This document shows, piece by piece, positions 5,482 through 6,162 of a stretch of 6,162 bases of DNA (its first letter is position 1; every line of letters begins with the position of its first letter). The stretch is from CAYWJT01 sp964458655 (GTDB lineage Bacteria; Acidobacteriota; Aminicenantia; Aminicenantales; Saccharicenantaceae), in assembly GCA_964458655.1 (NCBI GenBank), contig CAYWJT010000086.1:1-6162 (forward strand). Direction: 5' to 3'. Made by a program: the position numbers and the translations under genes. Below the pieces are notes generated by a model that saw only the letters and a program-made list of their open reading frames with translations, was not told the origin of the DNA and made no database searches.

Positions 5482-6162
5482 ATGCAAGTCATACGGGGAC
5501 TCGTTATCGCGGTCATGATGGCGCTGAGCGGCGTGCCGGCCGCTCTGGCCGACAGGGGCTCCTTCTCGCCGGCCAAGGCGACGCTGTCCCAGGAATCCCA
5601 AAAGGCCGTCATTTTCCACAACAAGAAGCAGGAGATCCTCATCCTAGCCACGGAGCTCAAGGCCGACCGGGATATAAGAGTGCTGGAGTTCATCCCGTTC
5701 CCGTCCGAGCCGTCGGTCAGTCTTGTACAGGGCGACCCCTTCGAGAGAGTCAGAGACTTGCTAAGGAAGAAGGACATTATGATGGAGGCCGAGTTCGGCA
5801 AGGGCGGCGGCGGAGCGGCCCCGGTCGATATCAAACTAAGCGAGAAGATCGGCCTGCACGACGTGACCGTGGTCAAAGTGAATGACGCCGCGGCATTCGA
5901 GGGCTGGGTGCGGGATTTTTTCAAGAGACTGGACCTACCGCTCCAGAACAGCCTTGAGGACTTCATCAGCAACGCCCGCGACTATCTCGTTCGGGGTCTG
6001 AACTATTTCGTCTTCGACTCCGTGACCATAGGCCGGAAGACGCGCCTGGCCGAGCCGCTGGCCTACAGGTTCGACTCCGACAGGCTCTACTATCCGTTGA
6101 AGACTTCCAACCTGGTCGGCGGCTACGGCGCGGTGGAGCTCATCCTGGTCCTGCCAGGCAGC
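5482..6162 (+). CDS. DUF2330 family exported protein, N-terminal part (runs off the window)
   Basis: An uninterrupted 227-codon frame reaches the last base of the window, so the gene is incomplete at its 3' end. Residues 1-23 form a signal peptide: Arg5, a hydrophobic core (about 7-16) and a cleavage site ALA|D after residue 23. The mature part begins DRGSFSP (24-30), then has QKAVIFHNKKQEILILATEL (40-59), IPFPSEPSV (71-79), EKIGLHDVTVVKVND (121-135), YFVFDSV (175-181), EPLAYRF (191-197) and LYYPLK (202-207). This sequence of motifs is that of the DUF2330 family as I know it: exported proteins of unknown function from bacteria and archaea, often with a C-terminal membrane anchor, which here would lie beyond the edge. 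A Gly-rich stretch GKGGGGAA (107-113) separates the first block from the rest. Its position behind a SHOCT membrane protein suggests an envelope role, but the biochemical function is unknown. Confidence 0.88.
   Translation, partial: MQVIRGLVIAVMMALSGVPAALADRGSFSPAKATLSQESQKAVIFHNKKQEILILATELKADRDIRVLEFIPFPSEPSVSLVQGDPFERVRDLLRKKDIMMEAEFGKGGGGAAPVDIKLSEKIGLHDVTVVKVNDAAAFEGWVRDFFKRLDLPLQNSLEDFISNARDYLVRGLNYFVFDSVTIGRKTRLAEPLAYRFDSDRLYYPLKTSNLVGGYGAVELILVLPGS

Noticed and set aside
5421..5972. A 183-codon minus strand frame opposite the DUF2330 gene
   Set aside because: Ser and Leu-rich translation without domain; the + strand frame has a signal peptide, ribosome site and family motifs throughout.
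1..6162. Possible CRISPR array, tRNA, insertion sequence or purine riboswitch
   Set aside because: No regularly spaced repeats, cloverleaf, terminal inverted repeats or transposase was seen. Any purine control element would be expected ahead of the first gene of the operon, which lies outside the window.

Overview
This is a GC-rich bacterial window with about 90 % G/C at third codon positions in the purine genes. It holds the 3' part of a de novo purine biosynthesis operon followed by an unrelated group of exported or membrane proteins, all on the + strand. The organism cannot be fixed from the sequence. A separate PurS, a small PurQ and a small PurL (the three-subunit FGAM synthase) fit Gram-positive bacteria, Acidobacteria-like and Aminicenantes-like phyla, Deltaproteobacteria-like lineages and archaea, and argue against gamma-proteobacteria, which use one large PurL. 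Shine-Dalgarno sites and a signal peptide of bacterial type, with AGG and ATA codons used freely despite the high GC, suggest a less-studied GC-rich bacterial phylum. That placement is inference.

Region 1 (1-4046) reads purB (3' end only) - purS - purQ - purL - purN. The genes are packed tightly: purB and purS overlap by 11 nt, purS and purQ are 12 nt apart, purQ and purL share ATGA, and purL and purN are 13 nt apart. PurS, PurQ and PurL together convert FGAR to FGAM (step 4), PurN makes FGAR from GAR (step 3), and PurB acts at the SAICAR and adenylosuccinate steps. The operon promoter and any purine-responsive control lie upstream of the window.

Region 2 (4047-4231) is a 185-nt non-coding gap with a small hairpin after purN, a second hairpin close to the next gene, and a candidate sigma70-type promoter.

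Region 3 (4232-6162) carries three genes: an exported or anchored protein of unknown function with an Asp-rich GDLNGDG loop and a CCPT motif; a 150-residue two-helix membrane protein ending in a SHOCT domain; and the first 227 residues of a signal-peptide-bearing DUF2330 protein that runs off the window end. These genes are less extreme in third-position GC than the purine genes. They look like a separate transcription unit or units devoted to the cell envelope. No mobile element, CRISPR array, tRNA or rRNA was seen, and I found no clearly new multi-gene system; the least understood content is in region 3.
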